A DNA stretch of 64,000 nucleotides, from assembly GCF_000255655.1 (NCBI RefSeq), contig NZ_JH636435.1, positions 1,227,683 through 1,291,682 of the forward strand, given 5' to 3'. A model generated the notes under the pieces. That model was given only the letters and a program-made list of their open reading frames with translations. It was not told the origin of the DNA and did not search any database. Below, piece by piece: positions 25,901-35,074 of the stretch (its first letter is position 1; every line of letters begins with the position of its first letter). Source of the stretch: Schlesneria paludicola DSM 18645 (lineage in GTDB: Bacteria; Planctomycetota; Planctomycetia; Planctomycetales; Planctomycetaceae). The position numbers were made by a program, and so were the translations under genes.

Positions 25901-27890
25901 CCGCGAATGCCTGCGGTGACTTCTCTTTCTCCCGGTCAATAAGCGACGAAAGACGACGCAACTGCTCGAATGCAAGAAGCAACCGAACCTCGACGGCCTG
26001 CAGGTCGTCGCCATCTTTCAGAAACTCTGCCAGTTCGCTCTCTTGCTTAAGCGAGTCAGGTGGACTCGACCGATTCGACGAAATCAACTGAGCGTACTTT
26101 TGAATCACACGAAATCGTTCAGAATTCTGCACCTGAAATCGATGGGCATCTTGCCCCGGTTTCGAGATCATTTCTTCGGGAATTCGCTGTGACGCCCAAA
26201 ACGCCAATTCAGGCAATTCGGCAAGCAGCCGATTTTGAAGGCGCACCAGGTCCGACACATCGATCACGAGTTTCTTGTGCTCATCGAACTTGGCAAGGGA
26301 CTTCTTGCGTTGATCGGCCGCCGAGTCGATCGATAACTTTCCGCCCACAAATAGCAGATCTTCCGCAGCACGACGCGACGCATCCGCCTCATCAAGGATC
26401 GAACCAGTCCAAAGCCGTGATCGATAGCTGTGCCACGACTGTTGTTCCGCCAGTTTTCGAAGTTTAACCGCCTCGTCCACATCGGATTTGGGCAAGTCCG
26501 TTGGCGCAAGCTCACTTTCCAGAATTCGTTTGAGATGGTCCTCGGGAACATCCAGATCGCCGTACGAGAACATTTTGGATTCGGCACGTCGCGATAGTGT
26601 GAAGCCGGACATCAGAGAACGGTCGCGTGTGCGATCGCGTTCGGTCAGGCTATCGTCAGCGCGCTTTGCCGCGATCAAATGCTGGTCCATCTCTTCCGGC
26701 TGCCCGGCCAGCCACCATCGTTCTGCACGTCGTAGATGCTCTAAAAGCTGCCGCCAAGCGACAGGGTGCCACTGCGCGGCGTCTTCGGCTTCCCATTTGT
26801 CACGCTTGATCCACAGCTCTTTCAATTTCTCGCGGGCCGGTTCATCGTTGGCCGCCGAGGGCGCTGTTTGTGGCGCAAGTTTTTTCGTCGACAGCACGGT
26901 GTTCAAGAAATTGTCACTCGATCCAACCGACAGGCGCATCTGCGGGTGCTGTCCCCGTGGATCCCGATTCTGCTGTACCCAATGGTTTGTGCGGGTCAAT
27001 AGAAACTGATGCAGTTCATCCAGTGTGACTTTTCCATCTTTTCGCCGATTGGCCACACATCCATCTGCATCCCCCGCAAGAGCGCGACAAAGAAAGTGGG
27101 CGAACACCGATTGCTTCAAAATGGGACTCGCCCAACTCGGCTCTCCAGGAGCCCCCGAGGTAATGACGGCCAGATTTTTGACGTCAGAAATCAGCTTGTC
27201 GATGGCCGGATTTGAAGCCTCTTGGTCCGCTGAAGAACCCATCGGCGGCCTCGCGAATTGCCCCCATCGCCAGTCGATCGGACCACTGGCGACATCAATG
27301 ACCAACACTTTTTTCTGCTCTGCGGGTAGTGCCGCCAATGCTTCGCGGACCTGATCCAAAGGGACGCACCCATTGGGTGATGAGGCGCCCAAATCGATAC
27401 TGTCTGGTCCCGATCCTTCGCGATAAAGGACGACATCACCGTTGCCGTCTTGGCCTGCGAGCGCGGTGATGTACAAAACGCGGGTCGATCGCGATGAAGC
27501 GGATTTCCGCCTGGCCGGTTTCGCGTTTGTCGCGGCAACTTTTGATTCAAACGCCGTCGACAACGATTCCGCACGGAATGTTCCTCGAAACGCCTCTGCA
27601 TCTTGCTGGGCAAACGGCTGAGGAGGCATCGCCGGATCGGTGTAAGGTGCCGGTGCCAGCACGCTATAATCCACCTGATTGCAGCCCGGAACGAAGATCA
27701 GATAGATGAAAAGGCAAATCGCCACGAACGCCGCCAGCACGGACATCAGGCTGAAGAAACCTTTCAGCCAACCCGACTTGAGATTCCAGGTGGTGACAGG
27801 AGCGTTTCCCGGTCGCCGCCATGAGCGCGCATTCCCAGGAGCCGGTTTGGGGGCAGAGCCGCGCCATGAAGGACCTGATTCGGGCGGCAT
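22971..27890 (-). CDS. Giant single-pass membrane protein: pseudo-caspase-like domain, long helical region, VWA domain
   Basis: A 1639-residue protein with about 43 cytoplasmic residues, a membrane helix near 44-67 and a large predicted periplasmic part. Right after the helix is PQPFAQQDAEAF, a motif shared with the 1752-aa neighbour. Residues about 136-325 match the caspase fold (VLYITALAGQDGNGDVVLY, VLVIDVASG, SVFAHFLCRALAGDADG, DGKVTLDELHQFL), but the His loop lacks GHG and the Cys position is Ala. A helical region follows (LKELWIKRDKWEAED). Near 1090-1330 lies a VWA domain with an intact MIDAS start, DCSLS. The C-terminus is beta-rich. It lies 15 bp after the TssM-like gene in the same operon; AGGAG precedes the ATG. 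Proposed role (inference): periplasmic part of the T6SS membrane complex. Confidence 0.7.
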   Translation of the reverse strand: MPPESGPSWRGSAPKPAPGNARSWRRPGNAPVTTWNLKSGWLKGFFSLMSVLAAFVAICLFIYLIFVPGCNQVDYSVLAPAPYTDPAMPPQPFAQQDAEAFRGTFRAESLSTAFESKVAATNAKPARRKSASSRSTRVLYITALAGQDGNGDVVLYREGSGPDSIDLGASSPNGCVPLDQVREALAALPAEQKKVLVIDVASGPIDWRWGQFARPPMGSSADQEASNPAIDKLISDVKNLAVITSGAPGEPSWASPILKQSVFAHFLCRALAGDADGCVANRRKDGKVTLDELHQFLLTRTNHWVQQNRDPRGQHPQMRLSVGSSDNFLNTVLSTKKLAPQTAPSAANDEPAREKLKELWIKRDKWEAEDAAQWHPVAWRQLLEHLRRAERWWLAGQPEEMDQHLIAAKRADDSLTERDRTRDRSLMSGFTLSRRAESKMFSYGDLDVPEDHLKRILESELAPTDLPKSDVDEAVKLRKLAEQQSWHSYRSRLWTGSILDEADASRRAAEDLLFVGGKLSIDSAADQRKKSLAKFDEHKKLVIDVSDLVRLQNRLLAELPELAFWASQRIPEEMISKPGQDAHRFQVQNSERFRVIQKYAQLISSNRSSPPDSLKQESELAEFLKDGDDLQAVEVRLLLAFEQLRRLSSLIDREKEKSPQAFAATDAWRTERDAVVISLNETRKLKDQLTLHAKTLIGAPNLGAGDSKGGQGQTQYYRWLQIRNALQWSGLLAEARGGLLAALEESDRTRYLDSQKTPIEQSTEWNGENWTGVDGCWQALWALQVLSLDPSYVGMNQRWVDWAEACLVSKNQSAELAKLGREVRSEFRERAKNRALPPVKDSDQLKSDQVPDALNGLLAAERSARTMHGYDAVSFKLDNDPVAKVQAFDQGAMCLRQAERYLEDFWGNSNGVERWFVLAATQAMRAAAHQEETLGIRAMRMERERVSRGLEEKKLATLKIAPFSPGVDLSLVEKAVHSFTVTIDDHVSAGTAALWMDENAISAEQILEFLPLGRRAVTRTGMSHEFTIHRNRPIPTANCEAISVMPRLLYRGQFWNRQDGWLSVNPCPPQSIDREYQSPSDKGAILVQGADRRDTIFIIDCSLSMRDEIVKGQPLRRFDVARKALSDTLKVLRDASTERNEKEPHVIGLMAYGHRAKAKNRDPNLTETNQNWRQPIPDEVKDNWRNDFEILVPPSPLIGNQFRRMNAYVDPDQPFDGVQTLEPYGETPLLGSVRAASEYLIAQKRGGVVVAICDGAYNDERTNGARYRALEDLYRGHPELALHLVAFDLDKLAEIETLTKLAEKTGGKFHQAPTAAKLAQIIDRVMKPRPFSVVRAAEPPLNIESPLGRAVDDLAADTYQVQFPGVPSFTAKISGGERLEFDLQISNRLLKHHRPVPKLSRRIKGTREPAENEPSRFGYLKADYNDTTKRALFEFSLDRGNDPIGMVDRPAEIQITISPMRSTRQFSGSWKLSPQQSVPVWQVELRDWPKDAKPEVQAFWKMNRTEPDEKVSAAMLLKDPQSVTLDDWPNRSLNITAERKGGKLLVKLQGTDKSNPIRVADVRVEVGELSRIESQFSPKSYDWTSTFYESGQQIIYAFDVSERFDPDRFHVALTSPTRLKRDAVEIQSPLEIEKWDSEQ

Positions 27891-27905
27891 ATTACGGAGT
27901 TCTCC

Positions 27906-29588
27906 TTAAGAACTTAAGACGGAGGGTGCCAATTGCCAAATCTGCCAGACGAGGTACACGTCGGCAGCCAAGACCGCCAATGTGACGAGGGAAACCAGTG
28001 ACGTCAGCAGCAGGCAGCGACGATCGCGCGAGCGCCACTCCGGCAGCCACGCAACGTCATTTTGCTCACTCATCAGTCGCTGCATCACACCATGCACGAA
28101 CGCCTGCTTCGCAGGCTCAGCGCCTGTCGCGGCGAAGTAGCAACCGGTCAACCGAACAGGTTGCCGCAGGTTAATGTCACCGATAACGGTCTGAAGTTCG
28201 CGGACAAGTCGCTCGCGCCGTAGCGAGAGCGAGCACAGAAACTGGTAGAGCTGACGATTCTTCGAGCTGGCCAGATTTTTGGCAAACTCGGCATAGACCC
28301 AGTCACGGAACCAGATCAGACCACGCTCCACAACCCATTCGGACGACTTGTGATCGACGGCCAGACCGGCAGGATAACGCGACCCCGCGCGAGAATCTCG
28401 AAAACGTGAATCGATTTCTTTGCCGCGTTCTATGAACTCCGAGAGACCCGTCACGTCTTCCAATCCAGCATGGACGCAAACGACAGGAAACTGCAGATGC
28501 AATCCGTTGTGCAACGTTTGAATGTCTGCGGCCGCTGCGGCCATCAACGGCTCGTGAGCAGCGCTTTCAGTCCATCGCAGGGGAATCAGTTGCAGGAGTC
28601 CGTTCAACGGACAGTAGCTCCCGCGTTCCTCAGTCAGCAACTGGCACACAAATTCGAGTCGCCGATGATTCTGACGCAACTCGTCCTTGCTCAGCTTTTC
28701 GAGGACAGAAAGCATTGAAACCGACACCGGTGCGACGGTTTGAGATGCCATCCCCGCAATCTCGCCTGGCCGCATCGTGGCACCGTATTGGGCTGCAGGC
28801 GCACGCATCGTGGCGCCCGCTGCCGCCGCAAGGGCGTTCGGAGGCAAGGTTTGACCACCGGCATTTTGCAATTGATCGGGACGTCGCGTTTGTTCCACCG
28901 CGGAACGAAGTTGATCTGGACGCATTGTTGACGCGATGGCGGGTCCGGTCCGGGCAGCAGTCGCGGCGTTCCCGCCGCGGGAAGGCACCTTCTTCAGTTG
29001 CCGCGACATCGCACCAACATCGTTCAAGCAAATAAAGAGCGCTTCGTCACTGGCATGAAACGTCAGGGCATTCGAGCGTGGGTCATCGGAGTTGCCATTG
29101 ACCTTCCAGGTCATTCGCGAACCTTCGAACAGGCTTTTCTGTTGTTCAGGCGTCGCGCCGTTCACCAAAAAGATCGGCAGCCATTGAAGGTCGAAACCCT
29201 CTCGAGCCAGGGCATCCAATCCCGATTCCCATGCACGTTGAACATCTTCAAACTCGGACAGATCTCGCGTGAGAAAAAGTTGCACGCCTGCGATCAGCAA
29301 GCGAATGAACAAATAGACCAGCAGGAACTGAATCCCCACATAGAACCGGGGAACTGGCCAGGGCCAATCCACATCGGATTCTTTGATCCATGCCGTGCTG
29401 TTGTAGGCAAGAAATCCGGTGATCAGGAGAATCAACCCGTAATGAATCACCACATACACGGCGGGCGGCACTCGGCCCGCTTTCGGAAAAATGCCGACGA
29501 GCAAACCCATCCAACGCAAGATGGCAAAGACAATTCGATGCCAAGCGTTGAGCGCAGTAGAAATCTTCGAAAACAACGACTCAATCAT
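27906..29588 (-). CDS. Truncated TssM/IcmF-like inner-membrane protein ending at the third helix
   Basis: The ATG at 29588 (MIESLFSKI) follows GGAG by 6 nt; a TTG one codon earlier is less likely. The 560-residue product has two membrane helices (about residues 42-62 and 84-106) and a cytoplasmic TssM-like domain. In that domain LPIFLVNGATPEQQKSLFEG occupies the place of the TssM Walker A loop (normally a GPPGAGKT-like sequence), so ATP/GTP binding is unlikely. Later parts match TssM (FRDWVYAEFAKNLASS...LRRERLVRELQTVIGDI, RLTGCYFAATGAEPAK). A third helix is at about 528-552 and the protein then ends, without the large periplasmic half of normal TssM. Residues 215-290 contain repeated T-x-R-P-like units. 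It sits between the two giant membrane proteins. Confidence 0.75.
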   Translation of the reverse strand: MIESLFSKISTALNAWHRIVFAILRWMGLLVGIFPKAGRVPPAVYVVIHYGLILLITGFLAYNSTAWIKESDVDWPWPVPRFYVGIQFLLVYLFIRLLIAGVQLFLTRDLSEFEDVQRAWESGLDALAREGFDLQWLPIFLVNGATPEQQKSLFEGSRMTWKVNGNSDDPRSNALTFHASDEALFICLNDVGAMSRQLKKVPSRGGNAATAARTGPAIASTMRPDQLRSAVEQTRRPDQLQNAGGQTLPPNALAAAAGATMRAPAAQYGATMRPGEIAGMASQTVAPVSVSMLSVLEKLSKDELRQNHRRLEFVCQLLTEERGSYCPLNGLLQLIPLRWTESAAHEPLMAAAAADIQTLHNGLHLQFPVVCVHAGLEDVTGLSEFIERGKEIDSRFRDSRAGSRYPAGLAVDHKSSEWVVERGLIWFRDWVYAEFAKNLASSKNRQLYQFLCSLSLRRERLVRELQTVIGDINLRQPVRLTGCYFAATGAEPAKQAFVHGVMQRLMSEQNDVAWLPEWRSRDRRCLLLTSLVSLVTLAVLAADVYLVWQIWQLAPSVLSS

Positions 29589-29640
29589 CAACCGCTCCGA
29601 CGGGAAAGATCACACCGCTGCAAGACACACGTTGTGAACG

Positions 29641-32600
29641 CTATTTGACAGTCGACAAGGTCACATCTGCAGACACGGTTTCATCGACTTTGACATCGAT
29701 TGTTTCCGATCCCGACTCTTTTACCCCGACGACGGCATAATTCACGTTCACTTTGATTTCATAGCGACCCGGTTTCAGATTGGAAAACGTCACGCTGTTG
29801 TTTTTTGTCTTTTCCGTTTTCGTATCGGGACCTTTGATTTGAATTGTCGACTCGGCTCCCCGATTGATCTTGAGCCTGACCACAAGATTCCCCGTGGGTT
29901 CTTTCACCGGAACCGACGGCTTCTTCGGTCGCTGAAACGGAATGGGCTCGGCCCAAGATTTGACTCCGCCCAACCCGTTCTGCACGCGAACCATCAGGTA
30001 TTTTGTTTCTTCTTGTTTGTCCTTGGCAAAACTCGGCAGCTTCGACTTGGGGATCGTGAATTTCCTCTTGATGGTTGGATCGTTCAGCTCGATTCCCCCC
30101 AGCTTACTTAAACGAGCTTCCCCAATCATTTCTTTCACTTCCTGAAACGTTTCATCGCCATTCAGGTCAAATCCATACGAGACTCGGTCGATCCCCGATT
30201 CCAGATCGGTGGCTTCGATCTGGAAGGCGAGATCCTGGTCCATCCACTTCGGACCGGCTGCGGCCCAGGTGAACTTGACCTCTGGCTCGCGTTCATCATC
30301 AATGGCGAATCGCTGCGTTACGACCGTCAGCGGATTCGATTCGTCTGCCTGCCCCACTTCCGCACGAATCTGATACCGACCGAACGAACCGCTTAGTTCG
30401 GATTCGGGAATGAGATGAGTATAGTCGGCTGCATCAGTGCGAACGTTCCAAACCCCCGTCTGAACGCTATCGAGAACGACGCGCCGTTGTAGCGAAGAAA
30501 AGATCGGCCAAGATTTTCCTAAGGGTGTTTTCTCGAATCCTGTCGGTGTTTCACGACTGACGGTGTACTTGACAGTCCAGCCGTCAACGGCCTCGTAGCG
30601 GTCCAATTCTGCAGCGTTCAATTGCAGTAACAGGTCCAAGGGATCTTTGCCCTTTTTGAGAATCGGCTTGAGCCGCGGTGGATCTTTTCCTTCGGGCGGA
30701 GGCATTCGAAACCGAACGCCCAGATGCGGGGGATTTCCAGAGATCGGGACAACAAGTCCCGATGACTCAATCCGCCAGACATAGGCATGTGGCAGCCCTG
30801 CAACGTCGAGCGATAATTCCAATTGGTGATCGCGAGCCAGGTCGCTCCAATTCTTCGGCAGCGAAAACGCCAGCGTCGCCGACTGACCGGCCTGAACCGC
30901 GCCTTTCAGCGTATACCCAGTCAATGATTCCAGGAACACCTCTGGAACATGCAGTTCGACGCCGATCGACTTCGGAAGCAACCCCTCTTTGACAACTGCG
31001 GGACGTTGAATGAACAACGTCAATCGGTCATCCTCAATCACGGGCTTGGGCTCATTGATGAAATTCAGCGCGGAATAGAACGTCGGCCGAATCACATATT
31101 CCAGCGGGTGCTGGCCCTCTGGAACGATCTGAAACACAAGCCCAAATCCAATATCAACATTCAATCCAGCCGAAGTTGCGTCGTTGCCAGGGGGCTTATC
31201 TTTGGGTGGTTCAGGAAAATCAAATGCCAATGGGGTCCTGACTTGCCCAGGCTTCAGGGGAAGATCGATGTTTTCGATCAGGACCTCACGTTCAGGTGTC
31301 CGCGTCGAATCAAGCAAACGAAAGACCTTGATCTTGGCCGCCGTCGTCAGATCCTTGTCAGATCGGACGAGTTCCGCCCGTAGTCCGACATTGGTTGATG
31401 GACACAAGAATGCCTTCACCCCGATTGAACGAGCGAGCGGCTCCCATTCCAGAGCGTTTTTCGATTTTGCCTCTGTGAACTCAATCTTCCACTGCTTTTC
31501 GTCGAAAGGCGGATTCAGTTGGACAAGGCGAAAGTCGTAAGGGTAGTTGTCGATAGGATCAGCCAACACGACCAGCAATTGCTGCGGCACGTCGACCGAC
31601 GTGTTCAAACTGAGTGAAAACGCACTGGGCGCATCGGGCTGCATGGGGCGCGTCAGCCCTTTCTCCAGCGTCGACGATTGCTTCCCTTCAACAAGTCGGA
31701 CTCCGCTTCCGGCAAGAACAATATTCGGACTCTTGTCCCCGGCAACCGATGCAACGGCCGGTAGTTCCAGGCGGCTCTGCCGGTTCGCATCGAACGCCAA
31801 ATGACTGAGCAGTGGAAGACGCGGCGAGACGGGAGTTTTGGGTTTGGTAACCAAATCATTGGCATCACGGCGACGATCAAGGGCGCGAGACAGGTTTGCG
31901 GCATCGCGAGCCAATTCGAAGTATTTCGTCGCATTCGGACGGATCGTGTCATCGGCGTGACCACGCCACTGATCCGCGAACAAGTCCAACCAGGCGGCAA
32001 ATTGGCGTTGACGCTCGTTGCGAATGAAATCGTCTGGGTCTTGATCACGCTCCGGTTCACGAAACGGATTCGCCTTGGCTGCGATCAGGTAGATCGATGG
32101 CAGATCCTGCTTTAGAGTGGGCAACCGTGTCCATTGCTCACGGATCAAGTCTCCTAGCCCGGCACGCGCCTGCCGCAAGGTCGCTGCGGACACGTCGGGG
32201 TGACTTGGAGTCAGTCCAGGCAGCGGCGATGCCATCACTAAGCGGCCCCAGGTCTTGCAAAGTTCCACGCAGTCGGCCGTTGGCTCCGATAAGAGCTGCA
32301 TCGAATTTACCGCCCAAAATCCCTGCCAGACCGGCCCTGTTGTCGTCGACGGGGTTGGCAATAATTCACCGATCGTGGGATTTGCTTTTGATTTGTCTCG
32401 AACCGCAACAAAGGCGTCATCAAGCTTCGCCTGGAATTCTTTCTGGCGGTCACGAACCGGGAAAGGAATCCACCCTTGCTCAAGCAATCGGTAAGATTCA
32501 CGCCACTGCGCGGTCGTGGAATTGGCGATCTCGGCACGCGAATGCTTTGACTGCACGTCTTGCCAGAAATCCGCTCGATTCGTCCTGGCGTCGCGAACCA

Positions 32601-34899
32601 GTTTATTGAATTCTTCTGATGTCAGTGTCTCTCCTGCCGGCGCGAACAGCGCAGCTTTCAGTCGCTGTGCATCAATGAAAAGGGACAGCAGTTTCCGCTC
32701 CACGTCTTTCGGATCGTAGGGGCGTTCGGGCCAAGATTTTAACAGTGCCGCCAAATCCCAAGCCCCCGTCTCTTGAGCATCACGCGCCCAAAGAACCAAC
32801 CAGGATAGGTCACGCTTCCCATCGTCGTTGGCACGCGCCGCCACCCATTCTGCAATTGCAGGCAACTCTGACAGCAGATCGCTCCAGATGCCAACGGCCT
32901 CTCCGTATCGAATAGCCGATTCTTCAGCCCGACTGATCGCTTCCGTGGCCTTTTGAAGCCAGACCTTCACGTCGGGACGCGTCAAGCCCGGGGCAAACAA
33001 CCAGCGTTCCGCCGCATGCTGAGCACGGACGCCCGCGCGAACGTCACCTTCCGTCATCGGCCAGGCTTCCGGAAATCGAACCGCCAGACGACGAAGTTGA
33101 TCCCAATTTGCGAAGAACTGTGGCAACAGCTCATTCGCGACCATCGTGATCTCGTTCGCCTTGAGTGCCAGCACGTCTCGCAATAGCAGCGCATCAGGAG
33201 TCGCCGGCAACCGTTCGACCAATTGACGCAACCGCGTCAGGTCTTTCTCGGTCATCGGATCACGCTGTAGTTCCTGAACAAGCCAAAGCCGGGCCGCGAT
33301 CGGATCAATTTCGGTCGGACTCGCAGCAGAGACGGTCTCTCCCTCAGAAGAATTGGGCTTCTCAGTATTTCCTGCGGCCGGATCTGCCTGTAGCGATTTC
33401 CCGGCCGCTGCGATCGCCAGATCCGATGGTCGACTGAATTCAAATGCGAATCCCCACCGCGACAGAAGTTGGACTTCTGATTTCTGCCAGTTCAAACCTG
33501 CCACCGCCGACGACTGTTCATTGAGTCGTTTGGCTGCCGCCGCCGCGGCGTCGAGTGCACCAAGGGCATGCCGTTGCTGACCTCCTTGTTTCAGCGAATC
33601 GGCCCGGGCCAACGTCGCCTGGAAGCGGCGCCATAGGAGTGGCGCACGTCGCCTCGCGATGGGACGCTCCGTTCCTCTCTCGTCACGCCACGCGTCCCGT
33701 TCGATCCACAACTGTTCGAATTGCTTTTCGCTCTTCTCATCCCAGGTGATTTCCACCTGTTCCGATGTCTTGGCTTTTTCTTCGGTCGCCTGGACGGCCT
33801 CGTTTGCTGCGGCCAGCGCGGCCTTCTTTTTATCTTTGGTTTTTGCCAGGGCCGTTGCATTCGCAATAGCCTTTGAAGCTTCGGTCAGGCCTGCGATATC
33901 GAAATCCGAAACACTCCCAAGTAACTGAATCGTCTGTAGCACCCCGTATCGCTGGTGACTGAACTCCTCAATCCGCTTGCGTGAGTAGGCAGTCAACTCC
34001 AGCAGACTGACGCGTTTGTTGCGAATGCCACCAAGTTGAGCACGACCATCGTCCTCGATCCAGCCATCCGCCTCGCCCGCCAGACCATCAATGACGACCC
34101 TGGCAAACGACGACTCGCCACCCTTGGCCCAGCTTCGTTGCCCCGGGCCCGCCGCGAGCAGAATCGTCAGCTTCTCGCCTTTGGCTGGCTCCCGGTCAAC
34201 CTTATCCGACTTCGATTGCAGACGATCACGACTTTGTGCCGGCCACTGGCTGGCAATCAGTTCCGCCACATCGTTGCATAGAATCCCCAATCGCCAGTTC
34301 GATTCCAATCGTGCGGTATCGAGTAGTAGCAAAACACGCTTGGCCTTGCTTTGTTGCAGGATGGCAATCAAATCCTGCAGGGGGACCATCCGGTCCCGTG
34401 TTTCGGGTGTGGCATCAATCGCCATCAGTTTCACTTCACCCGTCGATTGCACAATGGCATGAACGGTGCAAAACACAATCAGATGCTGTCGTGCAATGTC
34501 ATCCGAGCTACACTCTTTCCTCCAGGACTCAAGGATCTGAGTCGCATTCAAATCCCCCTTGCGAAGGGGAAAGAAGTATTTGGAATTGACCTCACTCAAT
34601 TCACCGAACGCGTTGCCATCTTGCTCGGCAAACGGATTGACGGGAACCGGCGCGTCATAAGCACTGATTCCGTAAGTGACAATTTGGCTCTTGGGAAGCG
34701 ATCCCGTAAACGGCACGAGAAATAGCACCACGATTAGCGCGAGCAGGGCCACCAGCGACAGCCCGACCATCCGCAATTTGAACTTGCGAGAGAATTGTGA
34801 GGCCGTTCCTTTTCCGCCACTTCGCCATTCACGTGCGTAGACGGACTGTGTCGGTGGTTGAGCTCGCCAGTCACGTGTGGGTGGTTTGCCGCGGCTCAT
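29641..34899 (-). CDS. Giant single-pass membrane protein with pseudo-caspase-like domain and Ig-like domains
   Basis: A 1752-residue paralogue-like partner of the VWA protein. It has about 42 basic cytoplasmic residues, a membrane helix at about 43-64, then VNPFAEQDGNAF, the same membrane-proximal motif as in the VWA protein. Residues about 138-310 are caspase-like: LIVFCTVHAIVQSTGEVKLM, VLLLLDTARLESNWRLG (DTAR where caspases have DACR or DSCH) and SSFARVVIDGLAGEADGW. The catalytic Cys is replaced by Ala. A long helical region follows, including EQLWIERDAWRDE, again shared. The C-terminal 600 residues are beta-rich, ending in a small PEGA/carboxypeptidase-regulatory-like domain (NLVVRLKINRGAEST). 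It is upstream of, and collinear with, the TssM-like gene (about 50 bp gap). It is probably envelope-spanning; the function is inferred only from context. Confidence 0.68.
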   Translation of the reverse strand: MSRGKPPTRDWRAQPPTQSVYAREWRSGGKGTASQFSRKFKLRMVGLSLVALLALIVVLFLVPFTGSLPKSQIVTYGISAYDAPVPVNPFAEQDGNAFGELSEVNSKYFFPLRKGDLNATQILESWRKECSSDDIARQHLIVFCTVHAIVQSTGEVKLMAIDATPETRDRMVPLQDLIAILQQSKAKRVLLLLDTARLESNWRLGILCNDVAELIASQWPAQSRDRLQSKSDKVDREPAKGEKLTILLAAGPGQRSWAKGGESSFARVVIDGLAGEADGWIEDDGRAQLGGIRNKRVSLLELTAYSRKRIEEFSHQRYGVLQTIQLLGSVSDFDIAGLTEASKAIANATALAKTKDKKKAALAAANEAVQATEEKAKTSEQVEITWDEKSEKQFEQLWIERDAWRDERGTERPIARRRAPLLWRRFQATLARADSLKQGGQQRHALGALDAAAAAAKRLNEQSSAVAGLNWQKSEVQLLSRWGFAFEFSRPSDLAIAAAGKSLQADPAAGNTEKPNSSEGETVSAASPTEIDPIAARLWLVQELQRDPMTEKDLTRLRQLVERLPATPDALLLRDVLALKANEITMVANELLPQFFANWDQLRRLAVRFPEAWPMTEGDVRAGVRAQHAAERWLFAPGLTRPDVKVWLQKATEAISRAEESAIRYGEAVGIWSDLLSELPAIAEWVAARANDDGKRDLSWLVLWARDAQETGAWDLAALLKSWPERPYDPKDVERKLLSLFIDAQRLKAALFAPAGETLTSEEFNKLVRDARTNRADFWQDVQSKHSRAEIANSTTAQWRESYRLLEQGWIPFPVRDRQKEFQAKLDDAFVAVRDKSKANPTIGELLPTPSTTTGPVWQGFWAVNSMQLLSEPTADCVELCKTWGRLVMASPLPGLTPSHPDVSAATLRQARAGLGDLIREQWTRLPTLKQDLPSIYLIAAKANPFREPERDQDPDDFIRNERQRQFAAWLDLFADQWRGHADDTIRPNATKYFELARDAANLSRALDRRRDANDLVTKPKTPVSPRLPLLSHLAFDANRQSRLELPAVASVAGDKSPNIVLAGSGVRLVEGKQSSTLEKGLTRPMQPDAPSAFSLSLNTSVDVPQQLLVVLADPIDNYPYDFRLVQLNPPFDEKQWKIEFTEAKSKNALEWEPLARSIGVKAFLCPSTNVGLRAELVRSDKDLTTAAKIKVFRLLDSTRTPEREVLIENIDLPLKPGQVRTPLAFDFPEPPKDKPPGNDATSAGLNVDIGFGLVFQIVPEGQHPLEYVIRPTFYSALNFINEPKPVIEDDRLTLFIQRPAVVKEGLLPKSIGVELHVPEVFLESLTGYTLKGAVQAGQSATLAFSLPKNWSDLARDHQLELSLDVAGLPHAYVWRIESSGLVVPISGNPPHLGVRFRMPPPEGKDPPRLKPILKKGKDPLDLLLQLNAAELDRYEAVDGWTVKYTVSRETPTGFEKTPLGKSWPIFSSLQRRVVLDSVQTGVWNVRTDAADYTHLIPESELSGSFGRYQIRAEVGQADESNPLTVVTQRFAIDDEREPEVKFTWAAAGPKWMDQDLAFQIEATDLESGIDRVSYGFDLNGDETFQEVKEMIGEARLSKLGGIELNDPTIKRKFTIPKSKLPSFAKDKQEETKYLMVRVQNGLGGVKSWAEPIPFQRPKKPSVPVKEPTGNLVVRLKINRGAESTIQIKGPDTKTEKTKNNSVTFSNLKPGRYEIKVNVNYAVVGVKESGSETIDVKVDETVSADVTLSTVK

Positions 34900-35074
34900 G
34901 TTCGATTCTTTGCGGGGCGATAGTTGATCATGTCCTTCGGGACGTCATTCACAGGCATTCGCAATGCGATGTTACCTGAACGAACGTCCAAAATCCGCTC
35001 CATGCGAATCTGACGGCTGGGGCAGAATTTTGGATGGAGCAGATTCTCATCTGCAATCCGCCTAACCATTCCGA

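Noticed and set aside
27906..29588. TssM Walker A motif
   Set aside because: The loop GATPEQQKS lacks the GxxxxGK(T/S) pattern; no nucleotide binding is claimed.
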